Part shown: positions 18,445-26,470 of the stretch, piece by piece
Numbering within the stretch: the stretch's first letter is position 1
Layout: each line of letters starts with the position of its first letter
Assembly: GCA_963813555.1 (NCBI GenBank)
Contig: CAWEZX010000007.1
Location: 401,350 to 465,349 of the forward strand
DNA length: 64,000 nt
Direction: 5' to 3'
Source of the DNA: Roseiarcus sp963813555
GTDB lineage: Bacteria > Pseudomonadota > Alphaproteobacteria > Rhizobiales > Beijerinckiaceae
Notes under the pieces: model-generated
What the model was told of the DNA's origin: nothing
The model's database searches: none
Seen by the model: the letters and a program-made list of their open reading frames with translations, nothing else
Made by a program: the position numbers and the translations under genes

Positions 18445-18941
18445 TCGGCGGCTTCCTTGAATTCGAGGCCCGCCATCTTGGCGGCGGCGTATTGGATGGC
18501 TCTCACGATGTTCTGGTATCCGGTGCAGCGGCAGAGGTTGCCCGAAATGCCGATGCGGATTTCGCTCTCGGACGGGTTCGGGTTCTCCTGCAACAGCCGA
18601 TGGGCGCGCACGATCATGCCTGGCGTGCAATAACCGCACTGAAGCCCATGCATCTCGCGGAACCCTTCCTGGAGCGCGCTGAGCGCGCCGTCGGCGCCGG
18701 CCATGCCCTCGATGGTGAGCACGGAGGCGCCCGCCGCCTGCACCGCGAACATCGTGCAGGATTTAATCGACCGGCCGTCGACGTCGACCGTGCAGGCGCC
18801 GCAATGGGAGGTGTCGCAGCCGATATGCGATCCGGTCAGGCCAAGATTCTCGCGCAGGTAATGGATGAGCAGCGTGCGCGGCTCGACGGCGGCGGACATC
18901 GATTTGCCGTTGACCGTCATGCTGACGTTGGTGAGAGACAT
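18441..18941 (-). CDS. coxS: Aerobic carbon monoxide dehydrogenase small subunit, [2Fe-2S] protein
   Basis: 166 residues from the ATG at 18941, the same length as the Oligotropha subunit. Eight cluster cysteines are visible: a plant-ferredoxin-like set in CDTSHCGACTVDVDGRSIKSC split over residues near 42-62, and the second set in QCGYCTPGM and GNLCRCTGY. It passes electrons from the Mo-Cu site in CoxL to FAD in CoxM. It begins 10 bp after the coxM stop and overlaps the coxL start. Confidence 0.96.
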   Translation of the reverse strand: MSLTNVSMTVNGKSMSAAVEPRTLLIHYLRENLGLTGSHIGCDTSHCGACTVDVDGRSIKSCTMFAVQAAGASVLTIEGMAGADGALSALQEGFREMHGLQCGYCTPGMIVRAHRLLQENPNPSESEIRIGISGNLCRCTGYQNIVRAIQYAAAKMAGLEFKEAAE

Positions 18942-18951
18942 GTCGGGCCTT

Positions 18952-19818
18952 TCAGGATTTGGCGCGCGCAAAAGCGCGTGTGAGCGCCCGCGCGGTCATG
19001 ACGCCCGCCATCTTGGCGCGATACTCAGCCGAGCCGCGTCCGTCGGCGGCGGGCTCCGCGATCGCCGTCGCGGCGGCCGCGGCTCGCGCGAGGGCCGGCT
19101 TGTCGAGCGCGGTCCCGACGACCGACGCCGCCGCGTCGGCGGCGAACAGCGCGGTTCCAGCGACATTGGTGAGGCCGATCGCGCAGCTCGCGACTTTGCC
19201 GTCCGAGACGGTCAGGATCACCGCCGCGGCGGCGGTCGCGTAGTCGCCGACCTTGCGCTTGAGCTTCTCGTACGCCCAGCCGTGACCCGCAGGGGGCGCG
19301 GGAACACGGACCGCGACGAGCACCTCGCCGGGCTCAGCGGCCGTTTCGTACGGCGAAAGATAATATTCGCGCGCCTCCACGCGCCGCTCGCCGCTTGCGC
19401 CCCGCAACACGTAAGTCGCGCCAAGCGCCATCATCAGCGCCGGCATGTCGTTTCCGGGGTCGCCATTGGCGACATTGCCGCCGATCGTGCCGACATAGCG
19501 CACCTGGGGATCGGCGATCACTTCGGCGGCCTCACGCAGGATGGGCGCATGCTGCGCCAGCAATTCGCTGTGGATGATCTCGTGCTGGGTCGTCATCGCG
19601 CCGATGACGATCTCGCCCCCGTCCAGACGCACCCCCTTCAGTTCCGCGACGCCCGCGAGGTCGACAAGATGCGTTGGCATCGCGAGCCGCAGTTTCATCA
19701 TCGGAATGAGGCTGTGGCCGCCGGCGATCACGCGAGCGTCGGAATCGAGCTGGCCGAGGAGCGCGACCGCTTCCGAGAGACTCGCTGGGCGATGATACTC
19801 GAAGGATCCGGGGATCAA
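18952..19818 (-). CDS. coxM: Aerobic carbon monoxide dehydrogenase medium subunit, FAD protein
   Basis: The start is placed at TTG 19818 because GGGAGG lies 5-6 bases upstream and the product then begins IPGSFEYHRP and has 288 residues, exactly as CoxM of O. carboxidovorans. An ATG 51 bases upstream in the same frame (19869) is possible but adds an unrelated leader. FAD-binding motifs AGGHSLIP and TIGGNVANGDPGND are present. It is the first gene of the coxMSLDEF run, 210 bp after coxC. Confidence 0.93.
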   Translation of the reverse strand: MIPGSFEYHRPASLSEAVALLGQLDSDARVIAGGHSLIPMMKLRLAMPTHLVDLAGVAELKGVRLDGGEIVIGAMTTQHEIIHSELLAQHAPILREAAEVIADPQVRYVGTIGGNVANGDPGNDMPALMMALGATYVLRGASGERRVEAREYYLSPYETAAEPGEVLVAVRVPAPPAGHGWAYEKLKRKVGDYATAAAAVILTVSDGKVASCAIGLTNVAGTALFAADAAASVVGTALDKPALARAAAAATAIAEPAADGRGSAEYRAKMAGVMTARALTRAFARAKS

Positions 19819-19953
19819 GACATCCTCCCAATACGAGCGGCGCGACCATGCTTCCGGCTCGCGGCCCACTGGCGCGATTCGCCCGCGCTGGCAGGCACGA
19901 CACGATCGGCCAGGTGGCCTGCCCGATCAACGGCGGATGAACCGAGGCGCGAG

Positions 19954-19980
19954 AAAAGGCGCCGGCGACAGGTCCGGCGC
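19954..19980 (-). terminator. Rho-independent terminator between coxC and coxM
   Basis: On the minus strand a perfect 7-bp stem GCGCCGG/CCGGCGC with an 8-base loop (19959-19980) is followed by CTTTTCT. It lies about 50 bp after the coxC stop and 140 bp before the coxM start. It would end coxC transcripts, or act as an attenuator if coxC and the structural genes share a promoter. Confidence 0.65.
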
Positions 19981-20028
19981 ACGAAATGCGTCAGGACCTA
20001 TGACGTATTTCATGCTCCTGCGCGGATC

Positions 20029-21225
20029 TCAGCCGGCGAGCGCGCCGATCCTGAGCTTGACCTGACGGTAGTGCGCGCGCGCAATCGGGATGCTGCAGCG
20101 CACCGGCAACCCGAGTTCGGCGATGCCGGCTTCGCCCGATCGCCTGACCCGCACGATGCGATCGACCGAGACGATGTAGCTGCGGTGGACTCTCAAGAAC
20201 GCTGTGGGATCGAGGCGCGCTTCGAGCGCGCTGATCGAGAGCGTGCAGAAATATTCCTTCTCGCCGTCGTGGACATAGGTGTAGTGCGCGTTGGCGCGGA
20301 CGGCGTAGATGTCGCTCACCGCGATCTCGCGCGCGCGCCCGTCCTTCTCGACCCGGATCGAGGCGGCTCGCCCGACAGCCGGCGCGACGGCCAGCGGTTC
20401 GGCGGACGGCGACTCTTGGAACGGCGTCGGCGCCAGACCGGGCGCGGCTATTGGAGCGAGCGGCGCGGCCGGTTCGGCTTCTGTCGGGGCGGCCTCGGCG
20501 CTTCGGGAGGCGCGCGCATCGGGCACCAACGAGAGAAGAAAGGCGCCCGAGACGCCGAACGCAACGACGGTTGCGAGCAGCGCAAGCGTATTGCGCGACA
20601 GCGCGGATTCGGCGCCGACGAAACGCGAAACGTCGAAGCAGAGCGGGTCGAGGCGCATCCCGGCCATCGCGGTGTAATGCATACCCGAAATCGCCAGGCC
20701 GAGCGCAATCGCGCCCACGAACAGCCGCGGGCGAGTTGGCCTTCTGTCGATCGTCCACAAAGCAAAGGCGCTTGCCCCGATCGACACCGCGATCGAAGCG
20801 ACGACATAGGAAGGAACGTACGACGTCGGTCCGGCCAGATGCACGGCGGACATGCCGACATAATGCATGAGGCTGATGCCGAGCCCCATCGCCAAGGCGC
20901 CCGCGCCAATGCGAAACGCCGGGGGCCCCGACATGTGCGCGGCGTAAGCGCCGATCCCGACGACGATGACGCAGATGAGAAAGGAGATCAGTGTCGGCAG
21001 CACGAGATAGTCGACCGCGCTCGGGAAGTTGGCGGCGAGCATGCCGACGAAATGCATCGACCAAACGCCGGTCGCCAGCGTAATCGCCGATCCAGCGAGG
21101 GCGAGGCGCCGGCGGAAGCCCTCGGCCGAGTCGATGCCGCGCGCGAGCGATAAGCCCACGAAGCTGCCTTGAATCGCGATGGCGATGGAAAGAACCACGA
21201 GCCAAGGCTCGTGTGGGATCGTCAT
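20029..21225 (-). CDS. coxC: CoxC-like MHYT-sensor/LytTR regulator
   Basis: 398 residues. The N-terminal seven-helix MHYT sensor holds three repeats of the signature: MHFVGM, MHYVGMSA and MHYTAMAG. These residues are thought to bind a metal such as copper and so to sense CO, O2 or NO. A Pro/Ala-rich linker (about 240-285) leads to a C-terminal LytTR DNA-binding domain (about 288-395) with VSDIYAVRANAHYTYVH and FLRVHRSYIVSVDRI. This is the architecture of CoxC in O. carboxidovorans, and the position just upstream of coxM is the same. It likely controls the cox genes. Confidence 0.92.
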   Translation of the reverse strand: MTIPHEPWLVVLSIAIAIQGSFVGLSLARGIDSAEGFRRRLALAGSAITLATGVWSMHFVGMLAANFPSAVDYLVLPTLISFLICVIVVGIGAYAAHMSGPPAFRIGAGALAMGLGISLMHYVGMSAVHLAGPTSYVPSYVVASIAVSIGASAFALWTIDRRPTRPRLFVGAIALGLAISGMHYTAMAGMRLDPLCFDVSRFVGAESALSRNTLALLATVVAFGVSGAFLLSLVPDARASRSAEAAPTEAEPAAPLAPIAAPGLAPTPFQESPSAEPLAVAPAVGRAASIRVEKDGRAREIAVSDIYAVRANAHYTYVHDGEKEYFCTLSISALEARLDPTAFLRVHRSYIVSVDRIVRVRRSGEAGIAELGLPVRCSIPIARAHYRQVKLRIGALAG

Positions 21226-21494
21226 TCCGCGCCTCCCTGCGCGTCTGCCCGCCGGCCAAAAGTACTCACGCTTGAGAGGCGCTGCAACGAATTAGCGTTG
21301 TATATATTCGGAGATATCGCGGGGCTTGTGCAAGGCTTTGTCAGAACGACTTGGGGCGGAACCGACAGCGCCTTTGGCGCGGTCTGTGGAGATCTCCGTG
21401 ACGGCGCGAGCGGTTAGTGGGCCAGTTTGAATAAGGCAGCCCAAGGCGGGCGGGATTATTTCAGGGTTCGCTCTCATTCGTTTAACGTGAGAGC

Positions 21495-22229
21495 ATGGGG
21501 AACGGTATTTTTTGGCTCGTTGGGGCGGCCTGCCTCACCGCTTTCGGCGTTTGTCTTAGATTCTCGCTTCAGATGTTGATAGACAAAAACATTCGCGGCG
21601 CTTCGGCGTGGTGTTTTTGGAGTTTAGTGCCGCTTTTAGCGGTGTGCTTCACACTGGTCGCGCGAGGAGATCCAACCATGGCCGAAGCTCCGAGGAACCT
21701 TATTCTTGGCATAGTGGGTGCTGCCGTCGGGGCAACCGCGTCAATATGGATAGGATATGTGGCATTTGGATCGGCAAGCGCGCAAACGGCTACTGTTTCT
21801 GGTGGAGATAAGAGTGTTCAAGGGAGTCCGTCTGTAACAATTAGCGGCGGAGAAAACGTCGTTTCGATAGGCCAGATTGGCGGCATAACTGCCCGTGTTG
21901 TGACAATCAACCCACCTATGAATCCTGAGTTAAGAATCACGGGAAAGACGCAAACCGATAATCCGGACGGATCATCAACGGTGTTGATTGACGCAGAAGT
22001 CGCCTCTCCGATCACTCCGGGATTGATGATATTGGATATCGACGCAGCCGGTATTCAGCATGTAGGCATTGCTCCTCCGCCTACCGATGGATTTAGCGTG
22101 ATTGAGATGAGAAATGTTCGCCGGGGAGAGAATTCTTTTTCGGCAGAAATACCTTCGCCTAGAGGCAAATATATGATTTCAGTTCAAACGAAGACTAGAG
22201 TACCGATTAGTATGAATGCATCATTTTAA
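21495..22229 (+). CDS. Hypothetical membrane protein with C-terminal soluble domain
   Basis: 244 residues, no family recognised. Three hydrophobic segments occupy roughly residues 5-27, 38-56 and 70-92; the remaining 150 residues are Gly/Ser/Thr/Val rich and look like extended beta structure (TATVSGGDKSVQGSPSVTI, GGENVVSIGQIGG). Codon use is visibly less GC-rich than in neighbours, and the gene stands alone between coxC and the protease, which suggests acquisition. The ATG at 21495 is the first in the frame. Confidence 0.65.
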   Translation: MGNGIFWLVGAACLTAFGVCLRFSLQMLIDKNIRGASAWCFWSLVPLLAVCFTLVARGDPTMAEAPRNLILGIVGAAVGATASIWIGYVAFGSASAQTATVSGGDKSVQGSPSVTISGGENVVSIGQIGGITARVVTINPPMNPELRITGKTQTDNPDGSSTVLIDAEVASPITPGLMILDIDAAGIQHVGIAPPPTDGFSVIEMRNVRRGENSFSAEIPSPRGKYMISVQTKTRVPISMNASF

Positions 22230-22423
22230 TCAACATGGAAGACGTTCCCAAGTCTCCAATATCCCTACCATATCGGCGACCTCCCAAAGCCGATCGGTCA
22301 CGCCCGCCGCCATTCCCGAGGGCGTTTCGGATGCTTATCGAATATGAGGCGCGGCGCGCTAGAGTGCTAAGGGAAAATTCCGCCGCCACATTCAAACTGG
22401 CCCGCTACCCTCGGGCGAGGCGA

Positions 22424-24169
22424 CTAGCGGCACTCGATGAAGGCGCTGATCGCCTTCGCCTGATCCGCCAGGTCCGCGGGAAGAATCGCCTGGGTGGCGT
22501 CGCCCCTCGCGTAGGCGACGCCGTTCGCTTCCATGAAGCTCGTCACAATCGAGGCCTTGATGGCGAAATTGACGTTCTGGGGAATGTCGCCGTTCGTCGC
22601 GACCATCACCCTCAGCGCATTCAGTTTGGCTGACACGACCCCGACGAGATTTCCGTTTTGGTCGAGCAGCGGGCCGCCCGAGTTTCCGGGCTGCACCGGC
22701 GCTGAAATCTGAAGGTATCGGCTGTCCTCGCCGATCCCGACCAGCGCAGAGACATTGCCGAGCGTGAAGTTCCCTGACTTCGCGAGGACGTCCGCAAGAG
22801 GATATCCGAATGCCTCGACGGATTCTCCGAGCCTGATCGAGGCCCGGAACGCGGCGACTTTCTTGACGGTCAAGCCGGCGCCGAGAAGGGCCAGATCGCT
22901 TCTGACGTCGCGCGCGACGATCCTGGCGTCGGACGTCGCGCCTTGACTGGTCGTCACATGGATGGCCGCGCAGTTCTCGACGACGTGGGCGTTCGTGATC
23001 ACGGACCCGTCCGTGGTGACGAAGAAGCCCGTGCCCGACAACTCTTCATGTTCCGGCTTGGGAGCGGGGGTGGGTTCCTGAGTCGCCTTGGTTGGCGCAG
23101 GCGCGGGGGGAGGAGTCGCGGCCTGGACCTCCGGAGGGCTTATGGGCGCGGACGCCCACGCCGGTAGCGAAATCGGCGCGCCTGCCGCCGCAAGGGCCGA
23201 AATCTCCTCACCCTGCCGTCCTGCGATGCAGGCCTCGTCGCCTTCGCATTGAGCGACGAGTCTCCAGTACGGAATTCCGATGGCGTCCGCTCTGGGGCGA
23301 CCTTGGGTCGTCTTGATGAATGCGTAACCCGCAGCCAGGATGGCGTCCAGTTCGGCTAGCCGCGGGGACCGGCAGATTTCGATCTCGCTCAGGCTCCGAG
23401 CCTTGCTGCAATCGAAGCTTGGGCTGACGACGCCAGCCGAAGGCGCGACAGTGCTCTCCAGGCTGTAGCCGTTCTGCGCCAGATGGTCTCGCAAAGCGGT
23501 CGGAAAGTCCCGGAACCGCTTGGCGTTTTCGGGACATGGTTCAGAACCCTTGGTGGGAACAGCGCATATTGAGAGGTCCCAATCCGAATTTCGATTGTAG
23601 AGATCGAGCATCTTGCGCCATGCCTCGCGACCGGAGCCGACCAAGGCATTGTGCGCGACCCAACCGGCCAGGAACCCGTTGTCCCGCCACATGTCGGGAG
23701 TGGCGAGGCCCTGGTTTGCAAGCAACATCTGCAGGATTGGTCTCCGAAACTCGGAGCTGTGTGAGACGTCGGTGATATGGTCGCCTAATAGACGGAGAAT
23801 TTTCGGCGGCGCGTACGAGTTCGCGTAGGACCCGAAGGCGTAATCAAAGCTATCGTCTTTCCCGACCAGTTCGGCAGCGCCATCGCCATTGAGGTCTTCG
23901 ATCTGGGGGCCATCGGAATCGAACTCGCCGACGTCCACGACTTTCCATCGATCGCCGACGAAGGTTGCAACCTTCATGACTGTGCAGCAATGGGCTCCGC
24001 CGGTGAAGTGTTTCACGACGACCTGAGGAAACGGAGAAGAGCGATCCAGGCTCACGAGCGAAGCGCCGGTGGAATCATTGGGCCCGGCGTCATCGAAGGC
24101 AACGCTGGCCACGATCCGCCCACGCTCGTGGACGCGCACGAACTCGATGACCGCTGAAAGTCTCAACAC
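22424..24169 (-). CDS. Trypsin-like serine protease with FG-GAP-like and LprI-like regions (3' part of a split gene)
   Basis: 581 residues from a GTG. Residues 30-130 resemble the repeat region seen in exported proteins (FTGGAHCCTVMKVATF, EDLNGDGAAELVGKDD). Residues about 250-300 match an LprI-like segment (FDCSKARSLSEIEICRSPRLAELD). After a Pro-rich linker comes a trypsin-like domain with His in ITNAHVVENC, Asp in RSDLALLGA and Ser in PGNSGGPLLD. It has no signal peptide of its own. The adjoining 24090-24605 frame supplies a signal peptide and a matching N-terminus, so this is probably the larger part of one exported protease broken by a single-base frameshift near 24170. Confidence 0.8.
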   Translation of the reverse strand: MLRLSAVIEFVRVHERGRIVASVAFDDAGPNDSTGASLVSLDRSSPFPQVVVKHFTGGAHCCTVMKVATFVGDRWKVVDVGEFDSDGPQIEDLNGDGAAELVGKDDSFDYAFGSYANSYAPPKILRLLGDHITDVSHSSEFRRPILQMLLANQGLATPDMWRDNGFLAGWVAHNALVGSGREAWRKMLDLYNRNSDWDLSICAVPTKGSEPCPENAKRFRDFPTALRDHLAQNGYSLESTVAPSAGVVSPSFDCSKARSLSEIEICRSPRLAELDAILAAGYAFIKTTQGRPRADAIGIPYWRLVAQCEGDEACIAGRQGEEISALAAAGAPISLPAWASAPISPPEVQAATPPPAPAPTKATQEPTPAPKPEHEELSGTGFFVTTDGSVITNAHVVENCAAIHVTTSQGATSDARIVARDVRSDLALLGAGLTVKKVAAFRASIRLGESVEAFGYPLADVLAKSGNFTLGNVSALVGIGEDSRYLQISAPVQPGNSGGPLLDQNGNLVGVVSAKLNALRVMVATNGDIPQNVNFAIKASIVTSFMEANGVAYARGDATQAILPADLADQAKAISAFIECR

Positions 24170-24605
24170 GCGCCTCCAGATCCCCAGCCCGAGCGATGCG
24201 CGGCTCCCTTTCCGCGCTCGACGCCGATGCGAGGATTGGCGACTTGGGGTTCTCCCAGACCCTTTCGATGAAGGTGGACCCGTTGGTGAAGAAGGAATCC
24301 TTGGGAGGCCACCATGACTCCGACAGCCTTCTTTTCATCGCGACCGGATCAAGAACGACAGTCGGACCGGCGCCGACCGCATACCATCCGTTCGTCGTCG
24401 ATATGACCTCCGGCTGACCGAATTCCGAGCCGAAACTGCGCGCCAGGCCGATCGCCTCATCGACATTTTGACGGCTGGCGAAGACGATCCATCGGAGATC
24501 GCCAGTCGTTTCCAACGGTCCCGCCGCCCAAGAGGGGAAGGTCGCCGTGATCCACGCGCCGACCGCGACCGCCGACAAGAGAGAAGAAAGGATCAACCTG
24601 CTCAT
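24090..24605 (-). CDS. N-terminal fragment of the split exported protease (signal peptide plus N-domain)
   Basis: From the ATG at 24605 the product opens with a signal peptide (SRLILSSLLSAVAVGAWI ending FPSWAAG) and continues with a SPOR-like/WYAVGAGPTVV domain. It stays sensible to about GDLEARV (near 24170) and then turns into Arg-rich out-of-frame sequence. The frame at 22424-24169 carries on with LRLSAVIEFVRVHERGRIVASVAF. Removing one base near 24165-24175 joins the two into one protein of about 725 residues. Confidence 0.6.
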   Translation of the reverse strand: MSRLILSSLLSAVAVGAWITATFPSWAAGPLETTGDLRWIVFASRQNVDEAIGLARSFGSEFGQPEVISTTNGWYAVGAGPTVVLDPVAMKRRLSESWWPPKDSFFTNGSTFIERVWENPKSPILASASSAEREPRIARAGDLEARVETFSGHRVRARPRAWADRGQRCLR

Positions 24606-25091
24606 GTCAAACCGCCATCCGGAACTTTGCCTCATGGAGCCGCATGACACGGACCGCATGATACGAATTGCCATCTTCCGGGCCGTCGCCGGCGCCTCCT
24701 ATTCTACGGTGCATTTCAGCAATATCAAGGAAAACCATATTCAGCTTTTTCGGCAATTCCTTGCTGAAAACCAGAATCCTCGCTAGAATGGATCATGACG
24801 AGCCCACCGACAGCAGGGGGAATCGGGAGCCATAGCGGCGCATCGCTACCATGCCTTTCGCGCATGGCGAAACCGGAGGCGGCGGGAGCCGAAAAATTTT
24901 ATTTGAATTGGCTGTAACCCATTGAAAAGTCCCGATACGGAAAAATAAACGCTAGTAAACGCTAGCTAATTTACTAGCATTTACTCACTCTTATTGGTAT
25001 TTATTCTCAACAGGTTTGCATGAGCTATGCATGAAACGCGGGCTGGGCATACCACCCTTTTCGCCGCGTCTCCAGGGGAGCCCAGCACCGG
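24606..25091. other. Intergenic region with an AT-rich att-like patch
   Basis: No gene is supported between the protease start (24605) and the small gene ending at 25092. The first 280 bases are featureless. From about 24900 the sequence becomes AT-rich and includes the repeat described separately at 24915. A weakly supported reading frame at 24547-24786 overlaps the protease 5' end and has no ribosome site or family. Confidence 0.5.
24915..25010 (+). repeat. Att-like repeat, copy 1 (inverted relative to copy 2 at 45.1 kb)
   Basis: Positions 24915-24936 (TAACCCATTGAAAAGTCC and four more bases) are identical to the reverse complement of 45118-45139. The match resumes in AAAAATAAACG. Further on there is an inverted repeat GCTAGTAAA/TTTACTAGC around a 10-bp core (about 24951-24979) and runs of TTTACT, CTTATT and TTTATT that have counterparts at similar spacing in copy 2. 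Such a core with arm repeats resembles a tyrosine-recombinase crossover site, but no integrase is near. Confidence 0.6.
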
Positions 25092-25304
25092 CTATTCTTC
25101 ATCCTCGTGCTCAGGACGATCAAAGCGCCCGTCTTTGGCTTTCTCTTCCCATTTGGGATCGCCAAGCTGCGGATCGACCGGAATGTCAAGAGCGCGCTTT
25201 TCTTGTTCGATCCGGGATTTGAGGTCTTTGGACTCTTCCTCCAATCGCTTCAATGATTTGGAGAAATCCTCGCCGGCTGGCTTGTCAGTGTCTTCTCCCG
25301 CCAT
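25092..25304 (-). CDS. Small acidic hypothetical protein
   Basis: 70 residues, highly charged and predicted helical: KSLKRLEEESKDLKSRIEQEKRAL looks like a short coiled coil (written here in two overlapping blocks, residues 16-39), followed by an acidic tail ending EHEDEE. The ATG is preceded by GGGAGGT at good spacing, which supports translation. No family recognised. It may share a transcript with the 25410-25922 gene upstream on the same strand. Confidence 0.6.
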   Translation of the reverse strand: MAGEDTDKPAGEDFSKSLKRLEEESKDLKSRIEQEKRALDIPVDPQLGDPKWEEKAKDGRFDRPEHEDEE

Positions 25305-25379
25305 AGTTCACCTCCCTTGAAAGGCGACGTTAAGCAAAATGCGCGGCCTTCGAACAGGTTCCGAGCCGGCAATGGTTTC

Positions 25380-25406
25380 GCGAACCGCCGCGGTTGGCGG
25401 GTTCGC
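25380..25406. repeat. Inverted repeat between two small genes
   Basis: The arms GCGAACCGCC and GGCGGGTTCGC pair with a short loop and lie just downstream of the 25410-25922 gene. There is no T run on either side, so it may be a processing hairpin or a weak terminator. Confidence 0.35.
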
Positions 25407-25409
25407 GCC

Positions 25410-25922
25410 TTAGACCGCTGGCGCGGGGACGCCAAGGGCGGACGCAATCTGCGTAACCGTCGCCTTTTCCGTGTCGCTCACCTGGGTCCCGCCGAAGCCT
25501 AGGAAGCCGCCTTCCGGCGCGGCCTCGGCGACCGATTTGGCGACACCCGCGAGCCAGGTCTTAAACGGCGCAGCGTCTGGGCCGCTCTTGGCGTCGAGCA
25601 GAGCGGAGGCCGCCTTCAGGGCGTCGATGGCCTTGGAAACGATCTCGGCCGGGGTTTTAGCGCCGGAAATCGCCGTCTTCACCCCGTCCTGCGCGAGGCC
25701 GCGCCCTTCAGACGTCTCAAACTCGCCTGCGACCGCCTTGACGAGCGCGTCCGCGTTCGGATCAGCCTTGGCCTGAATAAGCGCCCGCGCGCTCGCCATG
25801 CTCTCCCGCATCATCCCGATCAGGCCGCTCGGATCAGCGGCGGATATGGCGACACCCGCCACGAGCGGGCTTTGCAGCAGGAGCTTCCATTCATCCGGGG
25901 TGAAATCGGCCTTCGTCGCCAT
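25410..25922 (-). CDS. Hypothetical protein, Ala-rich helical
   Basis: 170 residues from an ATG preceded by GGGAGG. It begins ATKADFTPDEWKLLLQSPLVAG, reads as a bundle of Ala-rich helices, and ends with a conserved-looking GGFLGFGGTQVSDTEKATVTQIASAL split over the last 30 residues. No signal peptide and no membrane segment. I know no function; proteins with this opening occur as isolated genes in several alphaproteobacteria and cyanobacteria. Confidence 0.65.
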   Translation of the reverse strand: MATKADFTPDEWKLLLQSPLVAGVAISAADPSGLIGMMRESMASARALIQAKADPNADALVKAVAGEFETSEGRGLAQDGVKTAISGAKTPAEIVSKAIDALKAASALLDAKSGPDAAPFKTWLAGVAKSVAEAAPEGGFLGFGGTQVSDTEKATVTQIASALGVPAPAV

Positions 25923-26049
25923 GATACGCCTCCCTTGTCGAGCTGCCGAACGAGAATGTCCGACGAGCGTGACAGTTTTGCGTCGTGTCTCTCGCCGGGA
26001 CGCTCAGTCCGGACGCCCCTTCCCAGCCCGCGCTTTTGCCCCTATATAT

Positions 26050-26330
26050 CAAATGCCTCCCGCGAGGGGGGCTACGGCGATAAATGGGCATCGAAATAAG
26101 TCTTTCGGACCCGGGGGCGGTACCCGGCGCCTCCACCCAAGCCCGCTTTGAGACAAGCGGGTTTCGGCGGGGGCGAAATAGGTTCGACGGGGGACCCAAA
26201 GGGTGATCTTTCGCTCGGCATGATACCACCGTTATCGGGTCAAACCTATAGTTGCGAATGACAACTATGCTCCGGTGGCCCTCGCTGCGTAATGCAGCGC
26301 TGGTACTGGGAATCAAGTCCTAGGGGTTTG
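26050..26330 (+). ncRNA. ssrA: Two-piece (circularly permuted) tmRNA
   Basis: The acceptor piece comes first and ends at CGCCTCC-A (26128-26135). After a spacer with a strong hairpin (about 26139-26163), the coding piece starts GGGGGCG (26169-26175) and continues AAATAGGTTCGACGGGG. The GGGGGCG and CGCCTCC segments pair to form the acceptor stem. The tag frame is 26254-26292: resume codon GCG, peptide ANDNYAPVALAA, stop TAA. This permuted order is typical of alphaproteobacteria. It rescues stalled ribosomes and marks the nascent chain for ClpXP. The outer ends are approximate. The T-arm loop reads GGCGGTA, unlike the usual TTCRANY. Confidence 0.9.
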
Positions 26331-26470
26331 CACTTCTAGGCGGGGTCCGGAGGCGCCTGGCAACAGAAGCCTCCACTTCCTCTTTTCGTCGCCGCCCGGC
26401 TCACAGCCCTCAGATTGCAATGCTCCGGATGGTCAGCTATTTCTTGTATCATCGCGCGAACCCATTCCCC

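Noticed and set aside
16021..18941. Molybdenum hydroxylase subunits as xanthine dehydrogenase or form II CODH-like enzyme.
   Set aside because: The loop AYRCSFR in CoxL and the coxMSLDEF order with CoxC fit form I CO dehydrogenase.
22235..22633. A 132-codon frame after the orphan membrane protein gene.
   Set aside because: No ribosome site or family, Arg/Pro-rich composition, and its second half is antisense to the protease gene.
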